Source: Actinomycetes bacterium
GTDB lineage: Bacteria; Actinomycetota; Acidimicrobiia; Acidimicrobiales; Acidimicrobiaceae
Assembly: GCA_021785315.1 (NCBI GenBank)
Contig: JAJYFX010000069.1
Span: 1-7,886, forward strand
Reading direction: 5' to 3'
Length of the DNA: 7,886 nucleotides
Shown: positions 6,037-7,886 of the stretch, one piece after another
How positions within the stretch are numbered: the stretch's first letter is position 1
How the letters are laid out: each line of letters starts with the position of its first letter
Program-made: the position numbers and the translations under genes
Notes under the pieces: model-generated
The model's input: only the letters and a program-made list of their open reading frames with translations
What the model was told of the DNA's origin: nothing
The model's database searches: none

Positions 6037-7185
6037 TCAGGTTCCCCGCGTCGACCGGCCCTGAGAACGTAGCATCGCAAGCTGTACATATCGGGCAATA
6101 TCGCTTGGTGAAACTATCCCTACGAGATTGCCTGTGTCGTCGACAACTAGAGCCCTTCCGTCGAGCGAGGCCTCCATTCTCTGAAGCAACTCAGGAATTG
6201 GCTCACCAGGGGACCCTATCGGAACATCGGCAAGCGGACATGCGATGTCATGCAACCGGGTGGTACGTCTCAGATCGCCGGAAAGATGACGGATCCTATT
6301 TGTGGTTACGAGACCGTCCAGGCGCCCGTCCAGCGCGACCAACGGGTAGGAATTGAACCGGAAATGTTGAAGCTGGCTATCGAGCAGATCAGCAACCGTC
6401 GCGGTCGAATCAAAGGTGGCCGGATTGGGGGTCATGATGTCTCGAACGTGCACACCTGCCAACGAAGACCGCATTACTGCCGAATTTTGCTCCGAGTGCG
6501 CCGCCGACAAAAGAAACCAACCTAGGAATACCAGCCATAACCCGGCAAAAGCACCTCCGAAGAACTCCAGTATCCCCATCGCCACGAGAACGTAGCCGAG
6601 CACTTGACCGGCGCGTGCCGCCGTCGTGGCAGCGCGAAGGTGATCGCCGTTCCGATGCCACAGGTAGGCGCGAAGCACCCTGCCGCCGTCCAGCGGTGCT
6701 CCCGGCAGCATGTTGAACCCTGCGAGCATAACGTTCATCCACGCCAGCCAACCAAATGCAGATGCCATTGTGCTCCCGATCCCAAGAGCCAATAGAAAAA
6801 GCCGCATTAAACCGAAGATGACCGCAAATGCAAAGCTTGTTAAAGGCCCAGCTACAGCTATCCGAAAATCAGCTCCCGAAGTCAGGGCTTCGCTTTCGAG
6901 TTCGGACACTCCGCCAAACAGCCAAAGGGTGATACGACGAACTCCAATGCCATTTCGCTTGGCGATTACGGAGTGCGATGCTTCATGAGCCAGCAGTGAC
7001 ACAAAAAACAATATGGTCGCAAATACTCCAACTGCCCAATAGACGATGGTGCTGGCGTGTGGGTCGTAACTTGGCAATACCAGCTCAGCCAATTCCCAGA
7101 CAATTAATGCAAAGATTGCCAAAACGCTCCAGTTGACGCCAACTGGGATGCCGGAGATCTTGCCGAGCCGAATGTTTTGATCCAT
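6037..7185 (-). CDS. Site-2 protease family (M50) zinc metalloprotease with two CBS domains
   Basis: A 382-residue multi-pass inner-membrane protease of the SpoIVFB/Rip3-like branch, which cleaves membrane-bound substrates within the bilayer, often to release regulators. Zinc and catalytic residues are visible: HEASH (67-71; His67, Glu68, His71) in the second or third hydrophobic segment, and NMLPGAPLDGGRVLRA (158-173) carrying the third zinc ligand Asp166. The GGVSELESEA and FRIAVAGPLTS stretches between them are also typical of the branch. Hydrophobic segments lie around 18-37, 48-66, 108-137, 142-160, 193-206 and 212-228. The cytosolic C-terminus holds two CBS domains (about 247-300 and 311-370; VRDIMTPNPATF marks the first, LVGIVSPSDIARYV the end of the second), which usually sense adenine nucleotides. 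The start is ATG 7185 with GGAG (7191-7194) 5 nt upstream. The gene is convergent with the permease and probably functionally separate. The substrate is unknown. Confidence 0.93.
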   Translation of the reverse strand: MDQNIRLGKISGIPVGVNWSVLAIFALIVWELAELVLPSYDPHASTIVYWAVGVFATILFFVSLLAHEASHSVIAKRNGIGVRRITLWLFGGVSELESEALTSGADFRIAVAGPLTSFAFAVIFGLMRLFLLALGIGSTMASAFGWLAWMNVMLAGFNMLPGAPLDGGRVLRAYLWHRNGDHLRAATTAARAGQVLGYVLVAMGILEFFGGAFAGLWLVFLGWFLLSAAHSEQNSAVMRSSLAGVHVRDIMTPNPATFDSTATVADLLDSQLQHFRFNSYPLVALDGRLDGLVTTNRIRHLSGDLRRTTRLHDIACPLADVPIGSPGEPIPELLQRMEASLDGRALVVDDTGNLVGIVSPSDIARYVQLAMLRSQGRSTRGT

Positions 7186-7619
7186 TCTAACTCCACTTCC
7201 GCTGCATAAATCTCACAGTCGAGCCTCCGCAGGGTTGCAGGCGATCACCCCTATTGTGGAGTGACGCGGGGCCCTCGATACGAGGCGCTAGAGCCATCAC
7301 AGCATCGATGCAGGCCGATCCAGTTGCCACGCAACCATTTTGCCTTCCACTAGGAAGCTTAGCACCGCCATCCGTTTTCGAACCATCGACCAGAACGTGT
7401 AAAACCAAGACGCGCTTTGACAGCTTGCAGACCACCCTGACGGCGTAGCGGAAATTGGAACGCCCCACTGCCTCCGCTAAACCCAAGCGACCGCAGACCA
7501 TTTCAACCACGACAGGAGGCCGTAGCACTAAACTTGAGAAGTCGCTGGCGTGGCTATTCAAACCGACCCGGCGAAGCGTCGCCATCGAAAAGGTACCCGC
7601 AATTGCGCTCGGTCAGGAA
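7186..7619. other. Intergenic stretch with one doubtful ORF
   Basis: About 430 bp lie between eutA and the protease gene, both minus strand. A 132-codon minus-strand ORF (7187-7585) ends 1 bp before the protease ATG. That could suggest translational coupling, but its predicted protein resembles nothing I know, is rich in Cys, Arg and Ser without a clear fold pattern, and has no convincing ribosome site, so I do not call it a gene. A perfect 5-bp hairpin (GGCGA-AGCG-TCGCC, 7570-7583) lies 37 bp beyond the eutA stop without a T-run. It might take part in ending eutA transcription with Rho. Confidence 0.5.
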
Positions 7620-7886
7620 CTAGAAGACTAATGACTTGATGGTCACCGGAATTGCCAAGGAAGGCTGCAGTGGCCGACCAATGTCGATGTAATCAAAATC
7701 CCACAGAGTGAGGCCGTCGACAACAACTATGTCCGCCATTACTTTCAGCTCGTCACGCAACATGCTTCCCAGACTCTTTCCCATATCCGCATCGAAAGTG
7801 AGGAGTACGGGATACCCTGCGGCAATCCTGCTCTCCAACCCTGCGACAACCGCTTTTGCCATTGCATGCAGCCTGTCATAGGAAAG
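7620..7886 (-). CDS. eutA: Ethanolamine ammonia-lyase reactivating factor EutA, C-terminal part (partial, off right edge)
   Basis: The last 88 residues are visible and the frame stays open to the right edge, out of about 470 in a full EutA. EutA is an actin-fold ATPase that exchanges damaged cobalamin out of the B12-dependent ethanolamine ammonia-lyase EutBC, restoring its activity. Evidence is the characteristic end: FDADMGKSLGSMLRDEL (a glycine-containing phosphate-loop-like turn), IVVVDGLTLWDFDYIDIGRP, and the terminal PVTIKSLVF, all in the order expected for EutA C-termini. No eutB or eutC lies downstream to the left, so these genes, if present, should be upstream, outside the window. The neighbouring protease gene is 434 bp away and unlikely to belong to the same unit. 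Confidence 0.87.
   Translation of the reverse strand, partial: LSYDRLHAMAKAVVAGLESRIAAGYPVLLTFDADMGKSLGSMLRDELKVMADIVVVDGLTLWDFDYIDIGRPLQPSLAIPVTIKSLVF

Noticed and set aside
7417..7422. Exact TTGACA box on the plus strand
   Set aside because: It points toward genes on the opposite strand, has no matching -10 and no plus-strand gene follows it.
7187..7585. 132-codon minus-strand ORF ending just before the protease start
   Set aside because: No recognisable family, odd composition and no convincing ribosome site. The adjacency to the protease start is suggestive but not enough to call a gene.

Overview
The window (roughly 54% GC by eye) looks like chromosomal DNA from an environmental bacterium with a versatile amino-acid and organic-acid metabolism. 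It has a fused-type indolepyruvate ferredoxin oxidoreductase, an AMP-forming acyl-CoA ligase, an amino-acid-type permease, a membrane metalloprotease with CBS domains and the end of an ethanolamine ammonia-lyase reactivase. The gene types fit an uncultured proteobacterial, Binatota-like or acidobacterial soil lineage; this assignment is a weak inference. I see no phage, transposon, rRNA, tRNA or CRISPR features.

Layout, left to right. (1) Positions 1-1080, minus strand: N-terminal part of an indolepyruvate ferredoxin oxidoreductase-type enzyme, running off the left edge. (2) 1159-1785: gene-poor stretch with a perfect 17-bp palindrome, a nested stem structure and a coding-like fragment. (3) 1786-2343, minus strand: a UGSC-family protein whose reading frame is interrupted by one TGA exactly at the U of the Sec-Gly-Ser-Cys motif, so it is very probably a selenoprotein; a SECIS-like hairpin lies just downstream of the TGA. 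Plain ORF calling cuts this gene into two pieces. (4) 2344-2676: divergent control region with a 7-bp inverted repeat and a second copy of the same half-site near the selenoprotein gene. (5) 2677-4389 and 4466-5899, plus strand: AMP-forming acyl-CoA synthetase followed by an APC-family permease, probably one operon. (6) 6037-7185, minus strand: site-2 protease with two CBS domains, convergent to the permease. (7) 7186-7619: intergenic, with a doubtful ORF. (8) 7620-7886, minus strand: C-terminal 88 residues of EutA, running off the right edge.

A working model (inference) is that the left and centre serve uptake and oxidation of amino or carboxylic acids. The permease imports a substrate, the ligase activates a carboxylic acid to its CoA thioester, and the oxidoreductase converts aryl- or alkyl-pyruvates to acyl-CoA. 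The UGSC selenoprotein, whose biochemical role is not known to me, is divergent from the ligase-permease pair and shares a candidate control element with it. The protease is probably a separate stress or envelope function. EutA points to a B12-dependent ethanolamine pathway continuing to the right.
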